64,000 nucleotides of DNA from Hyphomicrobiaceae bacterium (GCA_020638065.1 JACKJG010000012.1:62001-126000); one strand, 5' to 3'. Shown: positions 15,488 to 24,585, counted from the stretch's first letter. Notes: a model not told the origin generated them from the sequence alone. Numbers and translations: made by a program.

Positions 15488-16234
15488 TCATCCGTTGAGG
15501 GAGGCGAGATCGCGGATGGCGGTCTCGCGAAGCTGGTTCTGGCGATCGAGCAGATTGGTGATCGCTTCGTAAGCCCGCTGAACGCGGATCATCGTGGCGA
15601 TCTCGGAAACGCCGGAAACGTTGGAGCGTTCGAGTGCCCCCTGAACCAGACTGGTCTGGCTGGCGGTGAGGGGTGGCTGATCGCTTGAATAGAGATTGTC
15701 GCCCTTGTGGATCAGGGCGCGCGGGTCTTCGAATTCGGCGATGCGGAGCGTGCCCTTGTTGCCGGCCGAAGAAACAATCGACCCATCAGCATTGAAGTGG
15801 ATATCGGTTTCGGAATCCGTGAAGCGGATTTCGCCGCCTTCGGACAGCACAGCATTGCCCTGGTCGTCGACGAGGAGCCCGGAATTGTCGATCTTGAAGG
15901 AGCCGTCGCGGGTGTAGCGTTCTCCCGCCTGGGTCTGGACAACGAAGAATCCCGGCCCCTGCAGAGCAACATCGAGTGCGTTGCCGGTCTGCTGGATGCT
16001 GCCGGGGCGGAAATTGTGAACAGTCGCCCAGTCATCCGTGTAGTGAAGAAGCTCGTCGCTCGGCGTTGCCGCGGCGGAATAGTCGGCCACCGGCATGATG
16101 TAGTCTTCGAACAGAAGCGATTCTGCCTTGAAGCCTGTCGTGTTGATGTTGGCCACATTGTTGGCCACCACATCCATCTGACGGGCCAGTGATGTCTGGC
16201 GCGAGAGTGATATCAATTGCGCGTTTTCGATCAT
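15488..16234 (-). CDS. flgF: FlgF, proximal rod protein
   Basis: A 248-residue rod protein. N-terminus MIENAQLISLSRQTSLARQMDVVANNVANINTTGFKAE and C-terminus ERSNVSGVSEIATMIRVQRAYEAITNLLDRQ place it in the rod family, and its position before flgG marks it as FlgF. I chose the ATG at 16234, preceded by GGGGA, over an in-frame ATG 32 codons upstream. That longer start would place the sigma54 promoter at 16290-16307 inside the gene. It is the first gene of the flgF-flgG-flgA-flgH operon. Confidence 0.94.
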   Translation of the reverse strand: MIENAQLISLSRQTSLARQMDVVANNVANINTTGFKAESLLFEDYIMPVADYSAAATPSDELLHYTDDWATVHNFRPGSIQQTGNALDVALQGPGFFVVQTQAGERYTRDGSFKIDNSGLLVDDQGNAVLSEGGEIRFTDSETDIHFNADGSIVSSAGNKGTLRIAEFEDPRALIHKGDNLYSSDQPPLTASQTSLVQGALERSNVSGVSEIATMIRVQRAYEAITNLLDRQNQLRETAIRDLASLNG

Positions 16235-16289
16235 GCGCGTTCCCCAATGTTGCGCCCGACTTCCCCAAGCCTTGGGCGTGCCAGATGAA

Positions 16290-16307
16290 TTGCAGGGAAC
16301 GTGCCAA
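16290..16307 (-). promoter_or_regulatory. Sigma54 (-24/-12) promoter for the flgF operon
   Basis: The minus strand reads TTGGCACGTTCCCTGCAA: GG-N10-GC with TGGCACG at -24 and CTGCA at -12. Transcription would start near 16280, about 45 bases before flgF. A weaker second match (TGGCACGCCCAAGGCT) lies immediately downstream at about 16269-16284. Confidence 0.85.
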
Positions 16308-16423
16308 TTCCAGAAATCGTTATTTTTCAATGCTTTGAAGAAATTTTAAGTCAAATGTGCCGTGCACGATCTGGTCTCTGGGTAAGTTTTGCACGGCAAT
16401 TTCTGCCGGGTCGGGAGCAAATC

Positions 16424-16440
16424 GTAACCCTTCGTTAACC
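16424..16440 (+). promoter_or_regulatory. CtrA-type box upstream of fliL
   Basis: GTAA, seven bases, then TTAACC; only the first base differs from TTAA-N7-TTAACC. It lies 66 bases before fliL. The Caulobacter fliL-fliM promoter is a classic CtrA target. Confidence 0.65.
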
Positions 16441-16505
16441 AAGTCAACGTTAGCTCGAAACGACTGGAAAACGTGGGATTCTCGCGTTTTTAGGAGACGG
16501 GAAGC

Positions 16506-17024
16506 ATGAGCGACGTTGCGGCGGCAGACGACAATATTGAAGGCGTCGAAGGTGAGGGCGAAGCCCCGGCCAAGAAAAAGCTTGGCAAAAAGCAGTTGAT
16601 CATCATCGGCGGCGCAGCAGCGCTAGTGGTGGCGCTTGCCGGAGGAGCGGCCCTGTTCTTCCTGTCGGGCAGCGGTGCAGCCCCGGCAGACGGCGCGATG
16701 GTGGAGGCTGCCGCACCGACCTATTTCTATGACCTGCCGGACATCATGGTGAACCTTTCGCCGGACGAAAGCCCCGAGGATCATTTTCTCAAGCTGCAGG
16801 TATCGCTGGAAGTCTCCGATGAGGCGATGGTCGAGGTCATTGGCGAGCGCGTGACGCGCGTTCTCGATGCTTTCCAGGTCTATCTGCGCGAATTGCGCCG
16901 GTCCGACCTCGAAGGCTCGGCGGGCATTTACCGGCTCAAGGAAGAGTTGCGCCGGCGGGTCAATCTGGCGGTCTATCCGGCGCAGGTCGACAATATCCTC
17001 TTCCGCGAAATTCTGGTGCAGTAG
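16506..17024 (+). CDS. fliL: FliL, basal body-associated inner-membrane protein
   Basis: A 172-residue protein with an acidic cytoplasmic N-terminus, a Lys-rich stop signal (KKKLGKKQ), one membrane segment (about 31-54, LIIIGGAAALVVALAGGAALFFL) and a periplasmic FliL domain beginning at FYDLPDIMVNLSPDE. The C-terminal YPAQVDNILFREILVQ is also typical. FliL surrounds the stator units and stabilises them. Its ribosome-binding site is GGAGACGGG. It is the first gene of a rightward operon, nine bases before fliM. Confidence 0.94.
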   Translation: MSDVAAADDNIEGVEGEGEAPAKKKLGKKQLIIIGGAAALVVALAGGAALFFLSGSGAAPADGAMVEAAAPTYFYDLPDIMVNLSPDESPEDHFLKLQVSLEVSDEAMVEVIGERVTRVLDAFQVYLRELRRSDLEGSAGIYRLKEELRRRVNLAVYPAQVDNILFREILVQ

Positions 17025-17033
17025 GGGCGCGTG

Positions 17034-18194
17034 ATGGCTGACGACGATCCCGACAAGCTTGCAGCGGAATGGGGACTGGACCTCGAAAACGAAGGATCGG
17101 GTGCAGGGGCTGGCGGCGATGACGCCATGGCTGCCGAATGGGCGGCCATGATCGAGGGCGAAGAAAACGAGGAAGACGAAGGTTCTGACCGCGTTCTCAA
17201 TCAGGACGAAATCGATAACCTTCTCGGTTTCGACCCGGAAACGGCAAATAATGTTGAATTGACGGGCGTTCAGGCACTCATCAATTCCGCGCTGGTGTCA
17301 TACGAACGCCTGCCGATGCTGGAAATCGTATTTGACCGGCTGGTGCGGTTGTCGACGACGAGCCTCAGAAACTTTACCTCCGACAATGTCGAAGTGTCGC
17401 TCGATTCGATTTCGTCGGTGCGTTTCGGCGACTATCTCAATTCCATCCCGCTTCCCGCGATCCTTTCGGTGATCAAGGCCGAGGAATGGGACAATTTCGG
17501 GCTGATGACCATCGATAGCGGCCTGATCTATTCGATGATCGACGTTTTGCTCGGTGGACGGCGCGGCAGCGGGGTGATCCGGGTCGAAGGGCGTCCCTAC
17601 ACGACGATCGAACTGGCGTTGGCGCGGCGGATGATCGAGGTCATTCTCGGCGACACGCACAAGGCATTCGAACCGCTGACGCAGGTCAATTTCACGTTGG
17701 AGCGGCTGGAAACCAATCCGCGTTTCGCTGCCATATCCCGTCCGGCGAACGCCGCGATTCTCGTCGAACTGCGCATCGACATGGATGATCGAGGCGGCAA
17801 GGTCGAAATTCTACTTCCCTATGCGACGATCGAACCCATCCGTGAGCAACTTTTGCAGGCGTTCATGGGTGAAAAGTTTGGCCGGGATGCGACCTGGGAA
17901 GAGCATCTGGCGACCGAGATCCATGCCGCCGACACCGAACTGACGGCGGTTCTGCACGAATTGCATCTGCCCTTGTCGCATGTTCTCAATTTCGAAGTGG
18001 GGGAGACGCTGATGTTCGAGCGCTCGCCGCAGGACTCGGTGCTAGTGCGTTGTGGCGATGTCGACATTACCAAAGCGGTGATGGGCCATATCGGTTCGCA
18101 TATTTCTCTGAAAGTAACGCGTAAACCCAACCCGCCGACCGTTACGATGGCGGCGTTCGAAGCAATGGATGAGCGAGCGGAGCAAAACTCATGA
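17034..18194 (+). CDS. fliM: FliM, flagellar motor switch protein
   Basis: A 386-residue switch (C-ring) protein that binds CheY-P. After an acidic N-terminal stretch it has LNQDEIDNLLGFD, the EIDxLL motif that binds CheY-P. A middle CheC-like domain follows with DYLNSIPLPAILSVIKAEEWDNFGLMTIDSGLIYSMIDVLLGG, and a C-terminal surface-presentation domain with LRCG/VDIT-like sequence (VLVRCGDVDITKAVMGHIG). It is longer than E. coli FliM (334) because of the acidic insert at about 10-45. I use the ATG at 17034; a GTG directly before it is also in frame. The next gene overlaps its stop by four bases. Confidence 0.95.
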   Translation: MADDDPDKLAAEWGLDLENEGSGAGAGGDDAMAAEWAAMIEGEENEEDEGSDRVLNQDEIDNLLGFDPETANNVELTGVQALINSALVSYERLPMLEIVFDRLVRLSTTSLRNFTSDNVEVSLDSISSVRFGDYLNSIPLPAILSVIKAEEWDNFGLMTIDSGLIYSMIDVLLGGRRGSGVIRVEGRPYTTIELALARRMIEVILGDTHKAFEPLTQVNFTLERLETNPRFAAISRPANAAILVELRIDMDDRGGKVEILLPYATIEPIREQLLQAFMGEKFGRDATWEEHLATEIHAADTELTAVLHELHLPLSHVLNFEVGETLMFERSPQDSVLVRCGDVDITKAVMGHIGSHISLKVTRKPNPPTVTMAAFEAMDERAEQNS

Positions 18195-18616
18195 CGGGCA
18201 TACCCCTCGGACTGGTTGTGGAAACGGCCGTGGCATTGTTGTTGTGTTTGACGATTGGCTATTCTTTCCTGCTCAATCAGCGGTTGAAGAAAATGCACGC
18301 CGACCGCGATGTGATGCGTGGCATGATCAATGATCTGGTGCAGGCCACCACCATGGCGAACGGCGCCATCGCGCAATTGCGGGAAGCGGCGACTGAAGCC
18401 GATTTGACGCTCAATGCGCGCCTTGAAGAAGCCGAGCGTTTCGGCATGGAACTGGCCAACCATGTGACCGCCGGCCAGACGGTTCTGGAACGGATCGAAA
18501 AGATCACCAGCGCTGCCCGTCAGTCTGAAACCATCGCGCGGGTCGAGACCAATCGGGCGAGCCTTGCGCTTGGCCAGCTCGATCTCCATCAGAAGCGCCG
18601 GAGCAGCGCTGCCTGA
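18191..18616 (+). CDS. DUF6468-type flagellar-locus membrane protein
   Basis: A 141-residue protein with one N-terminal membrane segment (about 6-26, GLVVETAVALLLCLTIGYSFLL) followed by a long cytoplasmic coiled-coil (30-120, rich in Ala, Glu and Arg). Proteins of this kind follow fliM in many alphaproteobacterial flagellar operons and are grouped as DUF6468; their function is not established. The start overlaps the fliM stop (ATGA) and the stop overlaps the next start, so it is translationally coupled on both sides. The domain number is from memory and was not searched. Confidence 0.75.
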   Translation: MTGIPLGLVVETAVALLLCLTIGYSFLLNQRLKKMHADRDVMRGMINDLVQATTMANGAIAQLREAATEADLTLNARLEEAERFGMELANHVTAGQTVLERIEKITSAARQSETIARVETNRASLALGQLDLHQKRRSSAA

Positions 18617-19377
18617 TGAGACTTCGGCTTCTTCCCGTCGTTCTGGTTGCTGCGGTGGCCCTGTTGATCTTCAAGTCCATCGGACTTGTGACCCAGGGCC
18701 ATTATGCGTTGACGGGAACGGAATTCGCCCAGGCCCAGCAGGCCGATCCCAACCTGCAATTGACGCCGGATGAAGAAGCCGCCGCGCGCCGGGCCGCCGA
18801 TTCGCTGTTTGCCTCGACATCGGGAGTGGATGGAGAGAACAATGGCGACGTGGCGGAGCCGACGATCAAAGACCGTGATGGAAACGTCATTCCACTCGAT
18901 CAGACCGACGAGAATGCGCTCAGCGAACGGGCGGTGCTTGAACGTCTGAGCCAGCGGCGAGCAGAACTCGATGCCTATTCGGCACAGCTCGATACACGGG
19001 CCGACCTAGTTGCCGCCGCCGAGGCACGGATCGAGGAGCGCATGGCGACGCTCGAAGCGCTTGAAAAGCGGGTGCAGACACTTGTGGACCAGTTCGATGC
19101 GAAGGCGGACGAGCAGTTCACGGCGCTTGTTTCCATGTATGAAAACATGAAGCCGACCGACGCCGCCAACGTGTTCAACCAGCTTGATCCGAATGTTCTG
19201 TTGCGGCTGGCGAGCAATATTTCGCCACGCAAGATGTCGACCATCCTCGCCGCAATGGACTCGGTACAGGCTCAACAATTGACCATTCGCCTGGCCAATC
19301 TGAACGAAGCCGCCGCCATGCCGGCCGAACAGATGGACACGGGTACCGACGCGCTACCGCAAATCATTGGCCAATAG
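18616..19377 (+). CDS. motE: MotE-like periplasmic flagellar chaperone
   Basis: A 253-residue protein with an N-terminal signal or anchor (RLLPVVLVAAVALLIFKSIGL), a long coiled-coil (about 90-160, LSQRRAELDAYSAQLDTRADL...) and a C-terminal MgtE-N-like domain (ALVSMYENMKPTDAANVFNQLDP, then NISPRKMSTILAAMDSVQAQQLTIRLA). This order is that of MotE, which in rhizobia stabilises the periplasmic motility protein MotC. It starts at the last base of the DUF6468-type stop and completes the fliL-fliM block. No motC or motD is visible in the window, so its exact partner here is unknown. Confidence 0.78.
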   Translation: MRLRLLPVVLVAAVALLIFKSIGLVTQGHYALTGTEFAQAQQADPNLQLTPDEEAAARRAADSLFASTSGVDGENNGDVAEPTIKDRDGNVIPLDQTDENALSERAVLERLSQRRAELDAYSAQLDTRADLVAAAEARIEERMATLEALEKRVQTLVDQFDAKADEQFTALVSMYENMKPTDAANVFNQLDPNVLLRLASNISPRKMSTILAAMDSVQAQQLTIRLANLNEAAAMPAEQMDTGTDALPQIIGQ

Positions 19378-19395
19378 GCGAAACCGGCGTTTGCC

Positions 19396-19410
19396 TTAAC
19401 GCGGGGTTAA
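19396..19410 (+). promoter_or_regulatory. CtrA-type box (TTAA-N7-TTAA) before the AMIN/TPR-like gene
   Basis: TTAA, CGCGGGG, TTAA with exact seven-base spacing; the trailing C is replaced by A. It lies in the 76-base gap between motE and the next gene, where a separate promoter would be expected. Confidence 0.5.
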
Positions 19411-19453
19411 AGCGGGGCGGCTAGACTTGGGTGTCCTGATGTTTGGAACGAAG

Positions 19454-22400
19454 ATGCCGGCTCGCCGCTCCCGACTGAACGATTTCTGGCGCCTTTTTGC
19501 CGGGCTGCTTTTGGCAGCCGGGTTTTTGTGCGTGCAGGCGGGCGGGGCGCTTGCCGCCGATTTCGCCAAGATCTCCTCCGAGGGCATGGAAGGATATGGC
19601 CGGCTTATCCTGAAGTTTCCCGAACGGCTGGATTTGCCGAAATACAATCTCGATGCCGAAAACAATGTCCTGACCGTCGAATTCGTCGATCCGATCGATC
19701 TGACGTTGCCGGACCTGGCGGAGACCATGCCGGGATATCTCACCGTCGCGCGCATCGATCCGGACAAAAGGGGTCTCCGGATCGGTTTGCTGAACGATTA
19801 TCAGGTCCATACGATCGTGGCCGGCGAGCAATTGTTCATCGACCTTTTGCCGCCCGACTGGACGGGTCTGCCGCCAAGCCTGCCGCCGGAAGTGGTGGCC
19901 GAACTGGCCCGGCGCGCCCAGGACGCCGCCGCGCTTGCCGAACAACAGCGAATTATTGCGCTGGCCCGGGCGCGCAATCCGACCGGCCATCTTGATGTCG
20001 GGCTCAACCCGACATTCATCCGGTTGGCATTTACCTGGTCCGAGGACACGACGGCAAAATTCGAGCGCGAGGGGGATCAGCTTGCCGTGACCTTTGCCTG
20101 GCCGAACGAAGTCGATCTGTTCGCTCTGACCGAGAACCTGCCGGCGGAAGTCACCGATGTCCAGTCGAGTTCGACGATCGATTCCGACACGGTGCGCATC
20201 AGCCTTGCCGAAGGGGTGACGGCGCGGTTCTTCGAAGAGTCCGCAAAGCGGTTCGTCATCGATATTGACCGGCTCGAGCCACAAAGCGAGGCGCCGACCG
20301 CCGAGCAATTGCTGCAAGCAGCGGTCGACGAGCAAGAGCGGCTGCGTATTGAGGCTGAAAGCAACGGCGTTGCGGACATCATGGCGGATGGTCCCGTGCC
20401 CTTGCCGGAAACCGACCAGCAAGAGGTCATTCCAAAGGTCACGGACGTCGGCAAGGCTATCCGCATCCAGTTCGGTTTTGATGCGGAAACACCGGCTGCC
20501 GTATTCCGGCGGGGCGACTACCTCTGGCTGATCTTCGATTCGCCGGCCGTGGTACAGGCGCCTGATAATCCCGAACTACTTGCCGCGGTTGCCGAGGATT
20601 ATTCGGCAATCGCCACGGGCGACACGCAGATCGTGCGATTGAAGGTGAGCGATCGTTTGATGGTTTCGCTCGGTTCTCAGGGCGCCGGTTGGGTCCTTTC
20701 CCTCGGCGATCTTTCCGTCGCGCCCAATGAACCTATCCAGCTCAACCGGCGGCAAGATGTCGAGGGACGCGAGGAGCTTGCGGCAAACCTTGGTGATCCG
20801 GCGCGTTTGCATGATGTCCGGGACCCCGAGGTGGGGGACATTCTTCGGGTCGTCACCATGTACCCGCCCGCGCGCGGGATTTTCCGCGATCTGACCTTTG
20901 TCGATTTCGACGTGTTGGGATCCATACAGGGCCTTGTCCTGCGCGCGAAGAACCCGGACCTGCAAATCGAATTGTCCCGGCACGAGGCAACGCTTTCGGC
21001 ACCGCGCGGACTGACGCTTTCGCCGGCGCTGCTCGCCCGTTCGCGTTCTCCGAACGGGCAGACGGACGGCAGCCGTGCCGCATTCGTGAACCTTGTCGAC
21101 TTTGAAGAATCCAACCCGAAACGGCTTAATTCACGATTGATCGAGCTGCAGAACATGGCAGCTTCCGGCGAAGGCCGCGAGCAGGAACAGGCCCGGCTTG
21201 ACCTGGCGACGGCCTATCTTGCCAACAGGTTGCCGCAGGAGGCGATCGGTGTGCTCGCCGTGCTGGAAAGCGATGGCGCGGTTGAGAATATCGTCAAGGC
21301 GGCGGAGATGGTTCAGGCGGCCGCGGATGTCGCCGCTGGCCGGAACGCGGAGGCAATCGCGCTTCTGGCGTCGGACGATCTGGTGAACCGGCCCGATGCC
21401 ATCATGTGGCGCACAATTGTCCGGAACGCCACCGAGGATTTCCAGGGCGCGCATAACGATGCGCTGGCGGCAGAAGCGATCATCGATTCCTATCCGCTTT
21501 GGGTGCAGACCGAATTCCTGATTTCCGGGGTAACTGCGGCCGTCGAGGTGCAGGATCTCGAACTGGCAAGGCGGCTTTCGACCCGGCTGACGCAACTGGA
21601 ACTCGGGCACGAAGACTATACCCGCCTCGAATTGCTGCAGGGCCGGATCGACGAGCTCGAAAGGCGGTTCGATGAGGCGCTGGACACCTATGGCCAGGTG
21701 ATCATTGCAGATGTGCGGCCGACTCGTGCCGAGGCGATCTATCGGACGATCGATCTGCTCAATCGTATCGGGAACACCGATAAGGAAAGGGCCGCACAGG
21801 TTCTTTCGACCGAGACGATTGTGTGGCGCGGCGGGCCTCTGGAAGCCAAGATGCTTGAACTGCTCGCCAATCTGCAGTTCGCCAGTGATGATTTTCAAGG
21901 TGCGTTCGCGACGGTGCGCGAGGCGGCGGATGCGGGTGTCGATTCGGACAAGGTTCTGGAACTGACCGCAAAGGCTCAGAAGGTTTTTGCCGATCTTTTC
22001 CTCAATGGCGCTGCGGACCAACTCGATCCGATCGAGGCGCTGACATTGTTCTATACCTACCGGCAATTGACCCCGGCCGGGACGCGTGGCGACGAAATGA
22101 TCCGGAACCTGGCGCGGCGATTGGTGGGTGTGGATTTGCTCGACCAGGCGGCGAGCCTACTGGAATATCAGATCGAAAACCGGCTGAGCGGCGCGGCGCG
22201 GGCGCAGATTGCGGCAGATCTTGCGATTATTCAGATCGCCAACCGCGCGCCGGACAAGGCATTGGACGTGCTGGCGAGGACCAGTATGGCCAACCTTGCG
22301 CCTTCGCTGGAGCGGCAGAGGCGCATTCTCGAAGCGCGTGCTTTCATCGATGCTGGGCGGGCGCAGTTGGCGCTCGATATTCTGAACAATCTGGATGGGC

Positions 22401-22807
22401 GGGACGCTGAGTCGCTCAGAATCGAAGCCTACTGGAAAGACAAGCGCTATCGGGATGCTTCCGAGCAGATCGAATTTGTCTATTCACGTGATGGTGTGCC
22501 GGAGACGCTGGGGCTGGCTGCCCGCAGGCAGATTCTCAGAGCCGCCGTCGGGTTTGTTCTGGCCAATGACCGGGTTGGACTGGCGCGGTTGCGAAACAAG
22601 TTCTCGCCAGCGATGGAATCGACGCCAGAATGGCCGCTATTCGATTTCGTGACCGGATTGGTGACGCAATCGTCGGCCGATTTCCGGCAATTGGCGAGCG
22701 AAGTGGCGAGCACCGACACATTGTCAGCGTTCCTGCAAACCTATCGCGAGACATACGAAGGCGACGGTGCTCTGGTGCCGATGCATGCGGGCGTTGAGGC
22801 GTCATAG
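19454..22807 (+). CDS. Large periplasmic protein with AMIN-like and TPR-like regions
   Basis: About 1117 residues from the ATG at 19454 (after GGAACG); an ATG at 19439 would add five. A signal peptide (FWRLFAGLLLAAGFLCVQAGGALAA) directs it to the periplasm. Residues about 40-420 hold three similar beta-rich segments of the AMIN kind, for example LTVEFVDPIDLTLPDLAETMP...GLRIGLL and VTFAWPNEVDLFALTENLPAEV, separated by Ala/Gln/Glu linkers. From about 560 to the end the protein is a helical solenoid with TPR-like periodicity (EQEQARLDLATAYLANRLPQEAIGVLAVLE, then LLQGRIDELERRFDEALDTYGQVI). AMIN domains bind peptidoglycan in other proteins. It is last in the fliL block and converges on fliP. A structural or wall-anchoring role in flagellation is inferred from context only. 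Confidence 0.75.
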   Translation: MPARRSRLNDFWRLFAGLLLAAGFLCVQAGGALAADFAKISSEGMEGYGRLILKFPERLDLPKYNLDAENNVLTVEFVDPIDLTLPDLAETMPGYLTVARIDPDKRGLRIGLLNDYQVHTIVAGEQLFIDLLPPDWTGLPPSLPPEVVAELARRAQDAAALAEQQRIIALARARNPTGHLDVGLNPTFIRLAFTWSEDTTAKFEREGDQLAVTFAWPNEVDLFALTENLPAEVTDVQSSSTIDSDTVRISLAEGVTARFFEESAKRFVIDIDRLEPQSEAPTAEQLLQAAVDEQERLRIEAESNGVADIMADGPVPLPETDQQEVIPKVTDVGKAIRIQFGFDAETPAAVFRRGDYLWLIFDSPAVVQAPDNPELLAAVAEDYSAIATGDTQIVRLKVSDRLMVSLGSQGAGWVLSLGDLSVAPNEPIQLNRRQDVEGREELAANLGDPARLHDVRDPEVGDILRVVTMYPPARGIFRDLTFVDFDVLGSIQGLVLRAKNPDLQIELSRHEATLSAPRGLTLSPALLARSRSPNGQTDGSRAAFVNLVDFEESNPKRLNSRLIELQNMAASGEGREQEQARLDLATAYLANRLPQEAIGVLAVLESDGAVENIVKAAEMVQAAADVAAGRNAEAIALLASDDLVNRPDAIMWRTIVRNATEDFQGAHNDALAAEAIIDSYPLWVQTEFLISGVTAAVEVQDLELARRLSTRLTQLELGHEDYTRLELLQGRIDELERRFDEALDTYGQVIIADVRPTRAEAIYRTIDLLNRIGNTDKERAAQVLSTETIVWRGGPLEAKMLELLANLQFASDDFQGAFATVREAADAGVDSDKVLELTAKAQKVFADLFLNGAADQLDPIEALTLFYTYRQLTPAGTRGDEMIRNLARRLVGVDLLDQAASLLEYQIENRLSGAARAQIAADLAIIQIANRAPDKALDVLARTSMANLAPSLERQRRILEARAFIDAGRAQLALDILNNLDGRDAESLRIEAYWKDKRYRDASEQIEFVYSRDGVPETLGLAARRQILRAAVGFVLANDRVGLARLRNKFSPAMESTPEWPLFDFVTGLVTQSSADFRQLASEVASTDTLSAFLQTYRETYEGDGALVPMHAGVEAS

Positions 22808-22819
22808 CGCAACGCGGCA

Positions 22820-23638
22820 TCAGCTGACGAAAGAGCGCACCAAAGAGCCAGCGATCAGGTGCCAGCCGTCGACGAGCACGAAGAAAACCAGCTTGAAGGG
22901 CAGGGACACGACGACCGGCGGCAACATCATCATGCCCATCGACATGAGGACGGACGCGACCACCATGTCGATGATGATGAACGGCAGGAACAGAAGAAAG
23001 CCGATTTCAAAGGCCCTGCGCAATTCCGATATCATGAAGGCGGGAACAAGGACCGTCAGCGACAGATCTTCGGGGTTTTCCGGCGCATCGGCTTGCGACA
23101 GGTCGAGGAAAAGCTGAACATCTTCGGTGCGGACATTGGCCATCATGAATTCGTGGATGGGTGCCGCCGAGCGCGCAAACGAGTCCTCTATGCCGATTTC
23201 GCCCGCGATCAGGGGTGCGATGCCGTCGGTGTAGGATTGCTGCAATGTGGGCGCCATGACGAAGGCCGTCAGAAACAGGGCCAGTGAGATCATCACGCTG
23301 TTGGGCGGCGCAGTCTGCAGGCCGATGGCGGTGCGCAAAAGCGACAGAACCACGATGATGCGGGTGAAACTGGTGACCATGACCAGAATGGATGGCGCCA
23401 GCGAAAGAACCGTGAGCAGGCCGACAAGTTGCACGGCCCGTTCAGTTAAAGTCGCGTCATCTCCGAAGTTTATGGAGATGTCCTGAGCAAGAGATTCAAC
23501 CGGGCTGAGGATTATCAGCGCGAGCAGCGCCAGTCCGGCCAGGCGGATCAGTTTGTGCGTACGGCTCCGACGGTCAGGCGTTCTGGGACCGGGTTTCGTC
23601 CTGCTCGTCAGAAGGGTGGTTTTGCTCGACGGGGCCAT
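22820..23638 (-). CDS. fliP: FliP, flagellar type III export gate protein
   Basis: A 272-residue export gate subunit with a signal peptide (KLIRLAGLALLALIILSPVESLAQ) and family landmarks LTVLSLAPSILVMVTSFTRIIVVLSLLRTAIGLQTAPPN and FMISELRRAFEIGFLLFLPFIIIDMVVASVLMSMGMMMLPP. Four hydrophobic segments are visible. The first usable start is the ATG at 23638, which lies 65 bases inside the end of fliO; no closer ATG, GTG or TTG gives the signal peptide, so a long overlap with fliO seems real. The gene converges on the AMIN/TPR-like gene with a 12-base gap. Confidence 0.94.
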   Translation of the reverse strand: MAPSSKTTLLTSRTKPGPRTPDRRSRTHKLIRLAGLALLALIILSPVESLAQDISINFGDDATLTERAVQLVGLLTVLSLAPSILVMVTSFTRIIVVLSLLRTAIGLQTAPPNSVMISLALFLTAFVMAPTLQQSYTDGIAPLIAGEIGIEDSFARSAAPIHEFMMANVRTEDVQLFLDLSQADAPENPEDLSLTVLVPAFMISELRRAFEIGFLLFLPFIIIDMVVASVLMSMGMMMLPPVVVSLPFKLVFFVLVDGWHLIAGSLVRSFVS

Positions 23639-24461
23639 GCTGCTCGGGCTGCTGTTCCTCGACGCTCGCCATGGCGTCGCGATCATGCTGATCGGGCTGC
23701 ATGTTATCTGAGTCGGCGGTGGGGTCCGGTGTTTTCTGCGCTTCGGGCTGGCCATTCACAGAAACCGGACCGGATTGAGTGTCGACCACCGCCTTCGGCT
23801 GCAAAAGCCCCATGCGGCGCAGCGGGCTTGGCGTGTTCTCGTCGCGATGCATGCCGAGTGCCTTCAGCCGGTCGAGCGGGCTCATGGGTTTGGCGAGCGC
23901 CTCTGGCGTGTTGGCGGGAGCCTGTTCCGGCGAAGTGGTGTTGGCCGCCGGGGCGGGGCGCATCACGAAACGGGGCCTTGCGGGCGGGTTCTGCGATGCA
24001 TTCTGCGTGGCTGGCGCAGGTGCCGGTGCTTCCTGGTTCTGGCCACCAGGGAGATTGTAGCGGCGCAAAAGACCGGTCAGGCCGAGGCGGCTGGCCGCTG
24101 CAGCCGTGCGGCGTTCCGGCGTCGAGCTTTCGCGCTGCTGGTGATGCTCCGAACTTGCCGAAGGGGCGTAGTCTGCGGGAATTCCGGTCTCGACGGTGAT
24201 ATCCTGACTTCCGCCAATGAGCAGCAGGTGTTCAACCTGATCGCGGCGGATGAGAACAAGATTGCGCTTGGAATCAACCGAAATGGAATCGATGACGGCG
24301 AGGCGCTTGTTGTTATTGCGGCCGATCCGTCCCGTGGCGTTGAACAGAACCTTGAGCAGCCAGACGGCGGCCACGATCAGCAACAAAACAATGATGAGCG
24401 ACAGGCCAACGGACCAGATCGACAGACCGTCACCGCCAAAAAGCGAAGTCAGAAAACCCAA
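23574..24461 (-). CDS. fliO: FliO, flagellar export apparatus assembly protein
   Basis: A 295-residue protein with one membrane segment (about 17-39, VGLSLIIVLLLIVAAVWLLKVLF) followed by the FliO domain (RIGRNNNKRLAVIDSISVDSKRNLVLIRRDQVEHLLLIGG). The remaining 190 residues are a Pro/Gln/Glu-rich, probably disordered tail. FliO stabilises FliP during export gate assembly. The start is TTG at 24461 with a strong GGAGG six bases before it. The 3' end overlaps fliP by 65 bases. It is divergent from flgB. Confidence 0.88.
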   Translation of the reverse strand: MGFLTSLFGGDGLSIWSVGLSLIIVLLLIVAAVWLLKVLFNATGRIGRNNNKRLAVIDSISVDSKRNLVLIRRDQVEHLLLIGGSQDITVETGIPADYAPSASSEHHQQRESSTPERRTAAAASRLGLTGLLRRYNLPGGQNQEAPAPAPATQNASQNPPARPRFVMRPAPAANTTSPEQAPANTPEALAKPMSPLDRLKALGMHRDENTPSPLRRMGLLQPKAVVDTQSGPVSVNGQPEAQKTPDPTADSDNMQPDQHDRDAMASVEEQQPEQHGPVEQNHPSDEQDETRSQNA

Positions 24462-24585
24462 GTTGCGCCTCCAAAAACCCTAACGCTGCGCCGCACGCGA
24501 ACACACGTTAACGCGGAAATATGTGCCTACTATAGCGCAGAAATGACGGTTGTGTGGGGGCAATTTGTCAATTCGACCGATAGAG

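Noticed and set aside
14023..15498. 491-codon plus-strand open frame opposite flgG and flgA
   Set aside because: Shadow of two well-conserved flagellar genes; its product is low in structure and matches no family.
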